Positions 40,226 through 51,122 of a stretch of DNA of 64,000 bases are shown here, piece after piece. Origin of the DNA: Nakaseomyces glabratus. Taxonomy: Eukaryota; Ascomycota; Saccharomycetes; Saccharomycetales; Saccharomycetaceae. The stretch spans positions 1,054,001-1,118,000 of the forward strand of contig NC_088962.1 in NCBI RefSeq assembly GCF_010111755.1, given 5' to 3'. A model generated the notes under the pieces. The model worked only from the letters and a program-made list of their open reading frames with translations. It was not told the DNA's origin and searched no databases. The translations under genes and the position numbers were made by a program. Within the stretch, counting starts at the first letter, position 1; each line of letters begins with the position of its first letter.

Positions 40226-43200
40226 TTGTATGTGCTTATATGCTGTCTACAAAACTGTTGGGTATACCAGTATTACTTATAATTATAGACGGTGTATAAT
40301 GTGATCACGTGTAGTAATATCGTATGCGATAAGAGCGGTCTCTAACAGCGGTCTCTAAGAGCAGTAAGTTATGCATGACAACAGCCAATAAGATTTAAGT
40401 CTATAGACTTCCACTGAGGAAATACTGGTGAGTCTATAGACGAGACAGAACTAGAATGATAATGAAGATATGAAAATCATAGGTTTAATGATGGGAAACT
40501 CAAAGAATTAAATACACGATAGGTGAGTGAAATTCCAGCATAGAGGAATTTCATAGCAGTCGTTTTACCTTTACACATTCTACATTTATCTTATAGATAA
40601 GGAAGTAGCCAAAACATATCCTATACTGTTATACTACAATTCTATCTTATCTCCTTATCGATAACTACAAATACTCTAGGATGTCTTATTTATGGCTAGC
40701 CGATATCAATAGTGATAAGATTACAAATGACATTTTCGAACAAACTGAGTGGAAGTACACAACATCATGCACTCACACACTGTTAGATTGAAGGTGAGAG
40801 TCCTGCTAGTAATTGCCTTAGATCCAGCGGTTTTCACGGGTTCGGGAATCACCTGCAGGAGATACAAGAGCGGTAGTTGGTTCTTTTAGAATACCACAGA
40901 TGAGGAACAAGATAAGTCAGTATGTATTATATGGAATAATCTTCAAGGGTGATAACGACTAACTATGGTGATTGGATTTCGAGTTCTTATCTTTTTAGAC
41001 TCGATCTCAAACCTAAGCTGTACAATAGTTGTTTTTTATTACTTGTTGTGTTCTTTTTTCTGAAAGCGACTAAAAGGATCGATATTCAAAATCTCTCCAT
41101 TGAGGACTTTGAGGACACTTTATTTACTTATTGGTGTGATACCAATTGAACAATTATAATTTAGATTGCACTTCATTTATAATAGCTATAATTGCTCGGG
41201 CGCATTACATGCCTGCTATTGCTAGGTGGTTTTGTAGTGCCCCGTACTTTTCGTAAGTCCTTGGCACATCTACATGGTTCTCCAAGATAAGGTATTAAGA
41301 GTTTCTCATCCTGTCCCAATAAATCTCCTTTTTCTCCTTCCTCGATAGTACTCGGATTGCCGGCGTGAGCACTGAAGAGTCCTGAGCGAGTGGCTTGGCT
41401 TCTCGAAAGTATTGACGGATACTCTTCTTATCGTATTGATAAGTATTGCATTTCGCAAGGTTTGAGCGTTGATAATTGGCTCGTTCGATTAGACTATTCC
41501 TATATGGTCATGTAGTCTCGGTCTTTGAATCCATACGCTTACACAAATTGATCAAATCCATTAATCACAATAACATGTTTTTAAGACTAAGAAATATCTG
41601 GGGCTAGATTCATACCGGCATTGCTGAAACAATTTATGTGTATTGGCAAATCGATAACACAGTTTCATTATACTTTGTCTCTGTTCAGTAGTATAGCGTA
41701 GCGGCCTATAGTATCCATCTACTCGATAACTACGAGCCTGCTACACCGATCATCCCTTTTGTCCTAATATTAATTCCTGAAAATTTTAAATTACATTGCC
41801 ATGACTAAAATCACAAACTAAAATAAATAACATTTTCATGGTCGTGCAACACTGTAGGTATTACTCTGAAATATATTTGAAGACAACTCTATTAATTATG
41901 AGTTAATTAATACTTTCCGAAAGTCGAGAGCTAATCTGAGAAGAACTCAAGACCAATACCACACATCGTAACGGTGACGAAATCCGTCCCAATACCAAGG
42001 ATGAAACCTCTCGATTCGGCTAATTTATCTCCGGTATGAAGATTCATTGTGAACGTAGACAATAGCCCCTTAGAGCATACGCTCTTATTGGTCGTCAACT
42101 TGCAAGCAGAGAGCGTTAGCAGCTTGGCGTACGCGTATCTGGAAGCACATACTCTTGCGCAGTGCCACAGCGTGGGCTTCCCCACTGGGGCCATTCCCCT
42201 CCCTCCCCTACGACATATTCTGAACTGCTAGCGATCCCTTCCCCCCTCGTCTGCCTTCGACTTGCCGAACACCCGAGGAATAGAATGTGAAAATTTGGTA
42301 AATCCTCGGGAATTTTGCAAATCAGCGCTGGTCGGGCCTATCCGGTAAGACTGCTGCGATTCGGGACGCTTAACTGCATAGGGAACACACTGTAGCAACG
42401 TTGCTTGAGGGGCGAATGGGTATGTCTGGTCGGTGTTATTCATCTAAATCTATACGCAAGGAGGTTTTTTTCCTTTTCTATACATGCGACTGTTTCAGAG
42501 AGACTTACAACAGACAATGATATCTCGCCGGCCCAAGGGTATCTCTCGAGTCTCGGCCTTTCCAGGATCCAGTCACTATTGAGCTATTCGAGCTTAACAA
42601 AGTTTAACGAAGTTGAATAGAAGGAGACATATTTACGGAGTCTGTGGTGACTAAGGGGACGACTTGCATTTCGTGAACCAGAGAAAATGCTTGTACGCAC
42701 TTCTGTTAATTAATCTGGCCATACGTTGAACTGTTCACCAAGCTTCTTCGGAAGGGACTGGGTTAATTCTGATATAATCCTATTCATAATGTGTTCCAAA
42801 GCGCGAGCCATGGCTGTTATAACCATTTGTCGGGTCCGGATATCTTTGCTTTTCTTTTCCATGTTTTCATTGTATGGGAAATCCTAACCTGTACTGGAGG
42901 GTCTGTTGCTATGTGCAAGGGTCTTAGCCTATATTATGGTTTAGTCGATTATTGGATTGCTCAACAAAGCTAATGGCCTACCATCGGTAAATCCTTTAAC
43001 GAATGTTTCGAAATTCGGGCACCATTCACTTACATATTTAAGTGTTATGTTTTTTCGCCAAAATCCCAATTATTCTAATATGAATCTTTTATCTTTCTAA
43101 CTTTCATTACATGAATAAAAAGTAGGATAAAACAACTAACCTACTGTTCTATATTCGGTGTTTTAAGAATTATTACAGTCTTTAAGAACATACTAGACAC

Positions 43201-43227
43201 ATTGGGGCACAAGTAACCATATCCCTT
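40226..43227. promoter_or_regulatory. 3-kb gene-poor region between the tRNA and adhesin 2
   Basis: No coding frame is convincing. Just upstream of the tRNA it has TGTTG at 40256 and CAACA at 40760-40764 (possible LTR remnant ends, without a target-site duplication), two GTCTATAGAC palindromes (40399-40408 and 40432-40441), a hairpin TGAAATTCC/GGAATTTCA (40528-40553) and an E-box CACGTG at 40306-40311. The right part (42.7-43.2 kb) is AT-rich and likely the core promoter of adhesin 2. Confidence 0.4.
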
Positions 43228-46200
43228 ATGAAATATCTAAGTGTGTTTGCTACATTTGTGGCCATTTTATCCTGGGCATGTGCTGCGGTGTATCCTGATT
43301 TCTATGAAGATAAAGTGGTAGTACTGGATGGTATGGGCACAGAAGAATTTATTCTACCCTTTGATAAACCATTATCTGTACGTAACTCAAGTCTAACTTT
43401 GAAAAATTTTGCTCGCATAAGCCTTCCCGGGGGTCTTATTGTCCAACGTAACTCAGTATTTAATGTTATTCCTCCTATTGGCGCTAGTAAGAAATTGAAC
43501 TTCACAGTGCGGGGTGTATGTGCTATAGAAACTAACTCAAAATTCACATATGATAGTAGCGGAAACACCTATGAGGATGAGGCCGATGCTGTGAACAATT
43601 TTGTTTTTGATATTTATGGAGATCAAATTGGAGTACAGGTGTACAAGGATTGTTCCATGAGTGTCACTCTTCCAACCATAAAAAATGGTATACCAAACTA
43701 CCGAGGAGAATCCCCAAATATTCGTATGGCTGGTGTAGCTCCAGATCAAACAGCACTTGAATTGCGCTATATCTCTTGTATGATCATCAGCGGAAAATTA
43801 GATCTGTTGTCACCAGGTAGTAAGACTGGATCTCAGTTTGATAAACCTCTTTGGAGAATGGACTTTGGATTGAGTGGATTACCCAAAAGTAGCCCGAATA
43901 CTCCAAGTATTTTGAGAGATGATATGTCGGGGAAAATAACATGTGAAGGGATACTGGCTGTTTATAATGACATGTTTTCATTTACAAATAATGCTGTGTT
44001 GCATACATTGGGGTATATTGGGTATTCCGTTGTATCACCAATCACTTTGGATCTGAGCATGGGGCCAATTCGTAGGCCAACAAACTATGAATATCTAGTG
44101 GCATTGCCAGCGGGGCAAGACGGCATCACACTGACAGGCTATAAATACACAGCAGATACCGATATAAGCGATGCTCATCAGTACCTGTTCTACTATTTCT
44201 ACGACAATGATGCTACCAAAGAAGACGAGATTAGTGTATCTACTGACAATTCCGATGTAAGGATTTTGCATTCCAACCCATCACAAACTGTGACAGTGCA
44301 TGGTGATAGCGCCCTGAATATTGGATACTACAAAGGCGACAGAATCGACTCATTTGTAGGCTTCGATGGTCTAGACTTTAGCAAATACAAGAAGGAGTTA
44401 GCGGTATACTTTTATGAGTCCTTTCAATACTCATCTACCACGACAACGAAGTCTGATGAGTATACCACTGAAATTATCGAGATCATTGTGTCAGGAACAC
44501 TTGGAATAGATAACAAGCCCTCTCCGGTAACGATTAGTTCAACAATTTATAACCAACTACGCGAAACAACTGAGACAGTCGACTTAGGAAATGGAGTGAC
44601 GGAATATCATGTACTAGATTATTTCCCAGTTCCTCAAGATGATAAAGAGCATCCATATGGGACGAGTACTAAAATAATTACATACAGTCCGCCACCTGTG
44701 ACGATCACCGCCACCACTGCCGCGGACTATGTTGAGACCGACTGGATCTCGTTCTTCATCACCACGAATGATAAGGGTGAGATTATTACTGACAGCACAC
44801 TGTTCAATGCTACGCGTGACTACAACTTGCCTGAGGCTCCTCACACGTCGTTCGGGCCTGCACCTCCTGCCGAGACCAAGACTGTTGATCTGGGCAACGA
44901 AGTGACTGAGTACCTGGTCATCAGCTACTGGACGACCACCAACGAGTTTGGTGGGTTGATCACCACCAGCAGCACCAGGACGTACAGTCCCCCACCTGTG
45001 ACGATCACAGCCACCACTGCCGCGGACTATGTTGAGACCGACTGGATCTCGTTCTTCATCACCACGAATGATAAGGGTGAGATTATTACTGACAGCACAC
45101 TGTTCAATGCTACGCGTGACTACAACTTGCCTGAGGCTCCTCACACGTCGTTCGGGCCTGCACCTCCTGCCGAGACCAAGACTGTTGATCTGGGCAACGA
45201 AGTGACTGAGTACCTGGTCATCAGCTACTGGACGACCACCAACGAGTTTGGTGGGTTGATCACCACCAGCAGCACCAGGACGTACAGTCCCCCACCTGTG
45301 ACGATCACAGCCACCACTGCCGCGGACTATGTTGAGACCGACTGGATCTCGTTCTTCATCACCACGAATGATAAGGGTGAGATTATTACTGACAGCACAC
45401 TGTTCAATGCTACGCGTGACTACAACTTGCCTGAGGCTCCTCATTTATCTTCTAGCATGAAAGATGTTCTACCTGAGAGTGAGGCTGATTACACGACGAC
45501 TATTGACAAGGGCAACGGTGAGTTTGAGACCGACCTTGTTTCGCACATCACTACGAAGGACTCTGACGGCAAGCCTACGACGATTACCACTACGATCCCA
45601 TTGAAGCCAAGTGAAGCCGGCGAGGCCGGCGAGGCCGACTACACGACGACGATCGTATCAGATGGACACACGATCACGGAGGTAGTATCTCATGTCACAA
45701 CTACAGACTCTGATGGGAAGACCATTACATACATCACCACGATGGCGTCATATGATCAAGTAGATGAGGGTGTGTTCACGTCACCTGCACCTTACTCACA
45801 GCCACCAGTCGTGACGACTACAATTACTGAGGATGACGGCAGTAGCAAGACTGTTGTGATCTCTTACTTCCCATCTGAAGGCGAGGATGGAGTGACCCGT
45901 ACTGGCACAACGACTGTGTCGACCATCACACCTGGAGAAGCCGACTACACGACGACGATCGTATCAGATGGACACACGATCACGGAGGTAGTATCTCATG
46001 TCACAACTACAGACTCTGATGGGAAGACCATTACATACATCACCACGATGGCGTCATATGATCAAGTAGATGAGGGTGTGTTCACGTCACCTGCACCTTA
46101 CTCACAGCCACCAGTCGTGACGACTACAATTACTGAGGATGACGGCAGTAGCAAGACTGTTGTGATCTCTTACTTCCCATCTGAAGGCGAGGATGGAGTG

Positions 46201-47478
46201 ACCCGTACTGGCACAACGACTGTGTCGACCATCACACCTGGAGAAGCCGACTACACGACGACGATCGTATCAGATGGACACACGATCACGGAGGTAGTAT
46301 CTCATGTCACAACTACAGACTCTGATGGGAAGACCATTACATACATCACCACGATGGCGTCATATGATCAAGTAGATGAGGGTGTGTTCACGTCACCTGC
46401 ACCTTACTCACAGCCACCAGTCGTGACGACTACAATTACTGAGGATGACGGCAGTAGCAAGACTGTTGTGATCTCTTACTTCCCATCTGAAGGCGAGGAT
46501 GGAGTGACCCGTACTGGCACAACGACTGTGTCGACCATCACACCTGGAGAAGCCGACTACACGACGACGATCGTATCAGATGGACACACGATCACGGAGG
46601 TAGTATCTCATGTCACAACTACAGACTCTGATGGGAAGACCATTACATACACGACCACGATATTCAGTAACGATTGGTTGTTAGTGGATTCTGAGTTAGA
46701 CGTTACATCGAATTACCCTACTTCATTTGTTTCCAAGGAAAATCCTTATACCACAGTGGATGCGCAAAGCACTATCTCTAGCAATTCTGGAAACACGGTC
46801 GTCACTACAAAGACGCCAGCCAATGGTAATGAGAATCAAGGATTATCTTCTGTTAATGGAACTTCAGTTTCTAGTGGACGCAATACTTTCCGTTCAGTGT
46901 CATTGATAATCACAAATACTTTAGGATCCGCAGGGCCGATAAACAAGCCTTCTTATAGTACTACTTCTGCATCGAGTTCTGTGCCACAGGAAGTTGCGGG
47001 GGACAGTTCTAAATATGGCGAAAATGTATCATCTGTGGGCATTATGCTACCTCAAATGTCTAAACCACATGCCTCATCTGCTTCAATCTCAGTTCTTCAT
47101 AGTTCATCACGTCCAGTTATTTCTACGGGATCTAGGCCATCCGATGTTTCTGCCCGCCCTACCGAAAACACGCCGGCATTTGGATCAATACCGGTTCAAA
47201 GCGGCGCTGAGAATGATGCTTCCGTGAGTTCGACAAATGATAACCAGAATACACATACAGCACAGTCACGAATTCAACAGTTAGGAAAGACTTCCAGCGA
47301 TTTAGGGACCACTGCATTAGTATTACCGTCAAGCTCCGATGTTAACATCAGCCATACCGGAGGGCCATCGGACACTCAAATAGCTTCTGTTTTACAAGGT
47401 TCTGGTTTTAAGATCAAGGTCAAATCAGAAGTTATGATTCTTTTAGTAACTGTGTTTCTCTTTTTAGGATTCTTGTGA
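43228..47478 (+). CDS. Adhesin 2: GPI-type cell-wall protein with SFFIT and composite SHITT repeats
   Basis: 1,416 residues. A signal peptide comes first (MKYLSVFATFVAILSWACAA). An N-terminal domain of about 400 residues with several Cys (GVCAIE, KDCSMS, ISCMII, KITCEG) does not look like the beta-helical domain of adhesin 1, and I do not recognise it. From residue 486 come two full and one partial 100-residue SFFIT units (DWISFFITTNDKGEIITDS), one single SHITT unit, then three full and one partial 102-residue composite units (VSHVTTTDSDGK plus VVISYFPSEGEDG). A Ser/Thr-rich stalk and a hydrophobic C-terminus (VMILLVTVFLFLGFL) complete a GPI cell-wall protein. Ligand binding would be in the N-terminal domain; its target is unknown. 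Confidence 0.9.
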   Translation: MKYLSVFATFVAILSWACAAVYPDFYEDKVVVLDGMGTEEFILPFDKPLSVRNSSLTLKNFARISLPGGLIVQRNSVFNVIPPIGASKKLNFTVRGVCAIETNSKFTYDSSGNTYEDEADAVNNFVFDIYGDQIGVQVYKDCSMSVTLPTIKNGIPNYRGESPNIRMAGVAPDQTALELRYISCMIISGKLDLLSPGSKTGSQFDKPLWRMDFGLSGLPKSSPNTPSILRDDMSGKITCEGILAVYNDMFSFTNNAVLHTLGYIGYSVVSPITLDLSMGPIRRPTNYEYLVALPAGQDGITLTGYKYTADTDISDAHQYLFYYFYDNDATKEDEISVSTDNSDVRILHSNPSQTVTVHGDSALNIGYYKGDRIDSFVGFDGLDFSKYKKELAVYFYESFQYSSTTTTKSDEYTTEIIEIIVSGTLGIDNKPSPVTISSTIYNQLRETTETVDLGNGVTEYHVLDYFPVPQDDKEHPYGTSTKIITYSPPPVTITATTAADYVETDWISFFITTNDKGEIITDSTLFNATRDYNLPEAPHTSFGPAPPAETKTVDLGNEVTEYLVISYWTTTNEFGGLITTSSTRTYSPPPVTITATTAADYVETDWISFFITTNDKGEIITDSTLFNATRDYNLPEAPHTSFGPAPPAETKTVDLGNEVTEYLVISYWTTTNEFGGLITTSSTRTYSPPPVTITATTAADYVETDWISFFITTNDKGEIITDSTLFNATRDYNLPEAPHLSSSMKDVLPESEADYTTTIDKGNGEFETDLVSHITTKDSDGKPTTITTTIPLKPSEAGEAGEADYTTTIVSDGHTITEVVSHVTTTDSDGKTITYITTMASYDQVDEGVFTSPAPYSQPPVVTTTITEDDGSSKTVVISYFPSEGEDGVTRTGTTTVSTITPGEADYTTTIVSDGHTITEVVSHVTTTDSDGKTITYITTMASYDQVDEGVFTSPAPYSQPPVVTTTITEDDGSSKTVVISYFPSEGEDGVTRTGTTTVSTITPGEADYTTTIVSDGHTITEVVSHVTTTDSDGKTITYITTMASYDQVDEGVFTSPAPYSQPPVVTTTITEDDGSSKTVVISYFPSEGEDGVTRTGTTTVSTITPGEADYTTTIVSDGHTITEVVSHVTTTDSDGKTITYTTTIFSNDWLLVDSELDVTSNYPTSFVSKENPYTTVDAQSTISSNSGNTVVTTKTPANGNENQGLSSVNGTSVSSGRNTFRSVSLIITNTLGSAGPINKPSYSTTSASSSVPQEVAGDSSKYGENVSSVGIMLPQMSKPHASSASISVLHSSSRPVISTGSRPSDVSARPTENTPAFGSIPVQSGAENDASVSSTNDNQNTHTAQSRIQQLGKTSSDLGTTALVLPSSSDVNISHTGGPSDTQIASVLQGSGFKIKVKSEVMILLVTVFLFLGFL
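44683..45442 (+). repeat. SFFIT tandem repeat in adhesin 2: 300-bp unit, about 2.5 copies
   Basis: Units start at 44683, 44983 and 45283; the third ends near 45442 after RDYNLPEAPH. Copies are almost identical (ACCGCC versus ACAGCC near the start). The unit has the same length and order as in adhesin 1 but is clearly diverged in sequence. Confidence 0.95.
45634..46662 (+). repeat. Composite SHITT-type repeat: 306-bp unit, about 3.4 copies
   Basis: Units start at 45634, 45940, 46246 and 46552 and look identical over the full copies. Each 102-residue unit joins two related halves: DYTTTIVSDGHTITEVVSHV and PPVVTTTITEDDGSSKTVVI. The unit length is a multiple of three. Confidence 0.95.
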
Positions 47479-48065
47479 GTACTGATTGGATATGTGATTC
47501 ATCAGCCCATGCGACCTTCCTTCCAGACAGTGCCATGCATTTATTAATCACTATACCTGATTGTTAGTACGTCCAAGAGCCTAGCAGTCATATCCTGAAA
47601 TTGCAACACAAAATAATATATACCAGACTGTTTGAACTGGATGAATTCTGTAAAAATTAATCGTTTTGTTTAACTTTTATGGAAGAATTGTTTATAATTG
47701 TTGGATTCGGTGTGGAAAATCAAACACAAGAAGCAAATACATTTATTTTATAGTGTCTATTTTAGCTTAAAAGACATCTTCGATAAGTATTTTATATCGT
47801 TCTAATGATAATTGATGTAAATGGCAATAATGGTACTAATCTAAAACTATGGCGAATGTATTCATCACACTGCATCAGTAGCGATCGATATTCCAGGTAT
47901 TAATTCGACGTTAATGTTTTCATTTGTCGTGTATGATTTTATTAATATAATTCGTGTTATAATGTAGCAAGTGATATCATGTGGTTTTTGTAACATTTTT
48001 GTTCAAGTTAGATAAACTATGAATGATTGATACCAAAAGACAGAGGAGTTGCAATTAATATATAT
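47479..48065. other. Convergent 3' region between adhesin 2 and RAT1
   Basis: 587 bp of AT-rich DNA between two converging 3' ends. No gene, RNA or repeat was recognised. Confidence 0.45.
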
Positions 48066-51000
48066 CTATCTATTATATCTGCTTGGTCCTGAATAGCCTC
48101 TGGAAGAGATACCTCTTGAGGATGGGCCTCTAGACCTTGAGCCTCCTCTGTAGCCACCTCTGTGTCCTCCTCTGTAGCCATCACCCCGGTAATCACCTCG
48201 GTAATCACCTCTATCGTGGTCGGGTCTACCATATCCTCTGCCACCCCTGTCGGACCTGTCGTTCCTGTATCTGTCATGTGTAGGAGCCTGGTTTTGCTGG
48301 TAGACCTGGTTATGCTGGTGCATCTGCTGGTTTAGCTGGCCAAAGTAGAAGAACGACCTGTATCCGCCGATACGTGGTTTATACTGCGTGGTACCACTGG
48401 GGCCCACTGGTACTATGTTCTGCTTCATCTCCATGCCAAAGTTCCTCTGGTTCCTCTGGAACCCTCTGGTGCCGTACTTGTAGACAATGGAGTCGAAGTC
48501 ATGCTGGGTTAGCATGGGTTCTGAAGGAATAAACCCGTTCAGGATCAGAGATTTGTTAGCAGAGGGCAATGGTAATAGCTTGTACTGCATCTTCAGGAAT
48601 AGATTGGTGGATAACTCAGGTAATGCACCAGACTGGATAGGGCATGGCAACTTGGCATGTAACTTGAAACCCTCCGTGTCAGTTGATACTATGCCGGCTA
48701 AACTACTCTTGAAATGATGGAATACCAGCTGGAAGTTGTCCTCATGACCTTTCTTGTAAAGCCTTTTGGCGAACTTCTCGTAGTTCACATTCTTATTACT
48801 AATCAGTAGTACCGGATCGTTACGGGTGTTACGCCTCTTTTCATCCTCACTCAAGAACTTGTATTGGTTTCTAGTAGCAGTCAATAGTCTTGTCTCATCA
48901 ATGAACGGTAACAGAGCAATACCCTGCCATGACATCTTCTTACCATTCATGTCAATGGGGAACTCGGTCGGGTAGAAATCAATGATTTCAGAATCCTCGG
49001 AACTCATCAGAGGACGGAAAACTTCCGGTAGGTTGTGGCCAGACGCAGCTGGAAGGACACTCATCAGTTGTTCATATGGCAAAAATGGCTCTCCAAGTTC
49101 GAACTTAATGTCCAAGTCATGGAAGTCAACAAAATCTTCTGCCAGAGGCGCATAATGGTAAGGATAGTACCACGTCCAAGAGGCGCATCCTTGATAATAG
49201 TACATTAATACCCATGACACACCTTCTATATAGCATTTTACCATGTGTTTGCTTAGTGCTGGGATTTGATTAGGCTCAATGTGAAATTTCTCAATATAGT
49301 ATCTATCATGGTACCCTGGCTCAAAAAGCTTAACTGCTTCATCTGTGTCAATAACACCTGAAGTAATCCCTCCATTAGAGATTTCGGGAACCTCAGTAAT
49401 TATAGAGTCGGTATCCTTCTCATCGGGTGTGGTTTCATCTTCCACCTCAGCTATGACATCTGCTTCAATTTCTTCAGTAAGATCACTCTCATCTGGAGTT
49501 TCGCTTATTTTAGGCTGTTTAGATGCACGTTCTTGCTCTTCATTTTCTTTCTCTTTTTCCAATTCACGTTTTCTAGCATTCAACTTCTTCTTCAGCAATT
49601 CGGCAGCAGTGAAGTTATTGTTATTTCCCTTGTAATCTTCTGGTGTCATTTCACTTTGAATCTCCTTCATTAGGGAGTTATTCCTTTCACTCACCTCCTC
49701 AATGATTTTGATTGAGTTTTCATCACCTTCATTAGCAAGCATCAACTCTTTTTTGTATCTAACCATGTCGCTAGTGGTTAGATTCCAACTACCCTTTGCA
49801 AGACTACCATTAGTGTCGTACATCTGTAATTGTTCATTGAACTTTGTTGGATGTCTATCTTGTCCAGTAGAAACATTTTGTTGCTTTTGTTGTTTTCTTC
49901 TTTCATTAGCTTCTTTTTTCCTGATTTCTTGAATATGTCTTGTCTTAAATATATCACCTTCTCTATTCCCAAGCTCTTTCAGAACCATCTCAACTGATTC
50001 AAGATTCAATTTACCATCACAAGTCATGTATGTTTTCAGTCTAGGCAATATTGATTTCCAAATATCAAGTAAAATATCAATACTGTTCTCTCTGACATCC
50101 AAGCATGGCAAATGTGGTAAGAAATCATTACCACAGAAAAAACACATAAATACCCAATCATCAATAGCCCTTTCCAGGTCAAAAGGGAATGGTAGCTTAG
50201 GTGTCCATAGTTCAGCAGACAAATATTCTCTAAGGACACTAATATGAAGCCATAAAAATGGTTTTTCTGAGTCTTGTTTCCGTATTAGATCTTTTTCTTC
50301 GTCGGTCATATCTATTGTATCTTTCACATTATTTCTTTTTCTATTGTCTTGTGCAAAAACATCTTCTCTCAAAATCTTGAAATGTGGTTCATGTGTGGCT
50401 AATCCCAGAAAAATTAGATCAGCGTCAAGACCGTATATACAATGTGTTGTATTAGGGTTATATTCTGGATCGGCTCTTTGAGATCGGATGAAATTCATAA
50501 TTTTATGTTCACCTTCACCAGGTACTGTTGCATCACTGATAATAACCTGTAAATTTTTCCAACCAGGATCAGTTGCCAATTTGAAAGCAGTCCAATAACG
50601 AAGAGCAATGGCTAACTTATCCATAAATGGTGTACCAGGTGTAATGGCATTTGAATCCCATGTCTTCTTATTTTTTACTGAATCATCAATAATTTGTCCC
50701 AACTGTTCTTTTTGGCGCATTATTTCTTCACGAGCTTCATTTTCAATTTCAGCATCCCTAGCACTTCTGAAACGTCTAGATCTCTGTTGATTCATTTTGG
50801 CTCTTGGAGCAACACCATCGACAGCTATCACAAGTACTTTCCTGGGTCTAGCCATATTTAGAACTCTGTTAGTATATTCAAATACCGCCAGCAGCATATC
50901 ATCCTCTGTCTCTGGTGGAGGTTTGTTCTCAGGATGAGAACAAGGATGTACAATACCGTTCATATCAAGATAAAGATTATCTAGCTCTCCATTAGGGTTT

Positions 51001-51122
51001 GGACCAGCATAATCTATCGGTAAAGCAACTCCATCAACGAGTTGCTGAGGTTCTTCCAGTACTGGAGATATAATCTTCGGATATTTCCTAGAAAGCCATC
51101 TGAAAAAGGATGGAACACCCAT
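48066..51122 (-). CDS. RAT1: Rat1 nuclear 5'-to-3' exoribonuclease
   Basis: 1,018 residues; S. cerevisiae Rat1 has 1,006. The N-terminus MGVPSFFRWLSRKYPKII and LYLDMNGIVHPC are the XRN signature, followed by acidic active-site motifs (GEGEHKIMNFIR, YGLDADLIFLGLA, CFFCGNDFLPHLP). A charged linker (about 470-590) and the second conserved region (PGYHDRYYIEKFH, WVLMYYYQGCASWTWYYPYH) follow. The C-terminal 90 residues are rich in Arg, Gly, Tyr and Asp. With Rai1, Rat1 degrades nuclear RNA, trims rRNA and snoRNA 5' ends and terminates RNA polymerase II. It is YOR048C in S. cerevisiae, directly after STD1; here adhesin 2 lies between them. Confidence 0.96.
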   Translation of the reverse strand: MGVPSFFRWLSRKYPKIISPVLEEPQQLVDGVALPIDYAGPNPNGELDNLYLDMNGIVHPCSHPENKPPPETEDDMLLAVFEYTNRVLNMARPRKVLVIAVDGVAPRAKMNQQRSRRFRSARDAEIENEAREEIMRQKEQLGQIIDDSVKNKKTWDSNAITPGTPFMDKLAIALRYWTAFKLATDPGWKNLQVIISDATVPGEGEHKIMNFIRSQRADPEYNPNTTHCIYGLDADLIFLGLATHEPHFKILREDVFAQDNRKRNNVKDTIDMTDEEKDLIRKQDSEKPFLWLHISVLREYLSAELWTPKLPFPFDLERAIDDWVFMCFFCGNDFLPHLPCLDVRENSIDILLDIWKSILPRLKTYMTCDGKLNLESVEMVLKELGNREGDIFKTRHIQEIRKKEANERRKQQKQQNVSTGQDRHPTKFNEQLQMYDTNGSLAKGSWNLTTSDMVRYKKELMLANEGDENSIKIIEEVSERNNSLMKEIQSEMTPEDYKGNNNNFTAAELLKKKLNARKRELEKEKENEEQERASKQPKISETPDESDLTEEIEADVIAEVEDETTPDEKDTDSIITEVPEISNGGITSGVIDTDEAVKLFEPGYHDRYYIEKFHIEPNQIPALSKHMVKCYIEGVSWVLMYYYQGCASWTWYYPYHYAPLAEDFVDFHDLDIKFELGEPFLPYEQLMSVLPAASGHNLPEVFRPLMSSEDSEIIDFYPTEFPIDMNGKKMSWQGIALLPFIDETRLLTATRNQYKFLSEDEKRRNTRNDPVLLISNKNVNYEKFAKRLYKKGHEDNFQLVFHHFKSSLAGIVSTDTEGFKLHAKLPCPIQSGALPELSTNLFLKMQYKLLPLPSANKSLILNGFIPSEPMLTQHDFDSIVYKYGTRGFQRNQRNFGMEMKQNIVPVGPSGTTQYKPRIGGYRSFFYFGQLNQQMHQHNQVYQQNQAPTHDRYRNDRSDRGGRGYGRPDHDRGDYRGDYRGDGYRGGHRGGYRGGSRSRGPSSRGISSRGYSGPSRYNR

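Noticed and set aside
40792..40854. A tRNA-like sequence with AGGTGA and TCACCT ends and GGGTTCGGGAATC near the 3' end
   Set aside because: Only a six-base outer stem forms; no T-arm or anticodon arm can be drawn, the B box does not match well, and it is only 63 nt.
41931..42194. An 87-residue minus-strand frame upstream of adhesin 2
   Set aside because: A short frame with a rare-looking, Cys-rich composition, overlapped by another frame on the plus strand; no domain was recognised.
44614..45444. A 276-residue open frame on the minus strand across the SFFIT units of adhesin 2
   Set aside because: It is the antisense shadow of a tandem repeat whose unit is a multiple of three: one stop-free unit gives a long open frame automatically. 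It has no start context, and its repeats have no protein-like pattern of their own.
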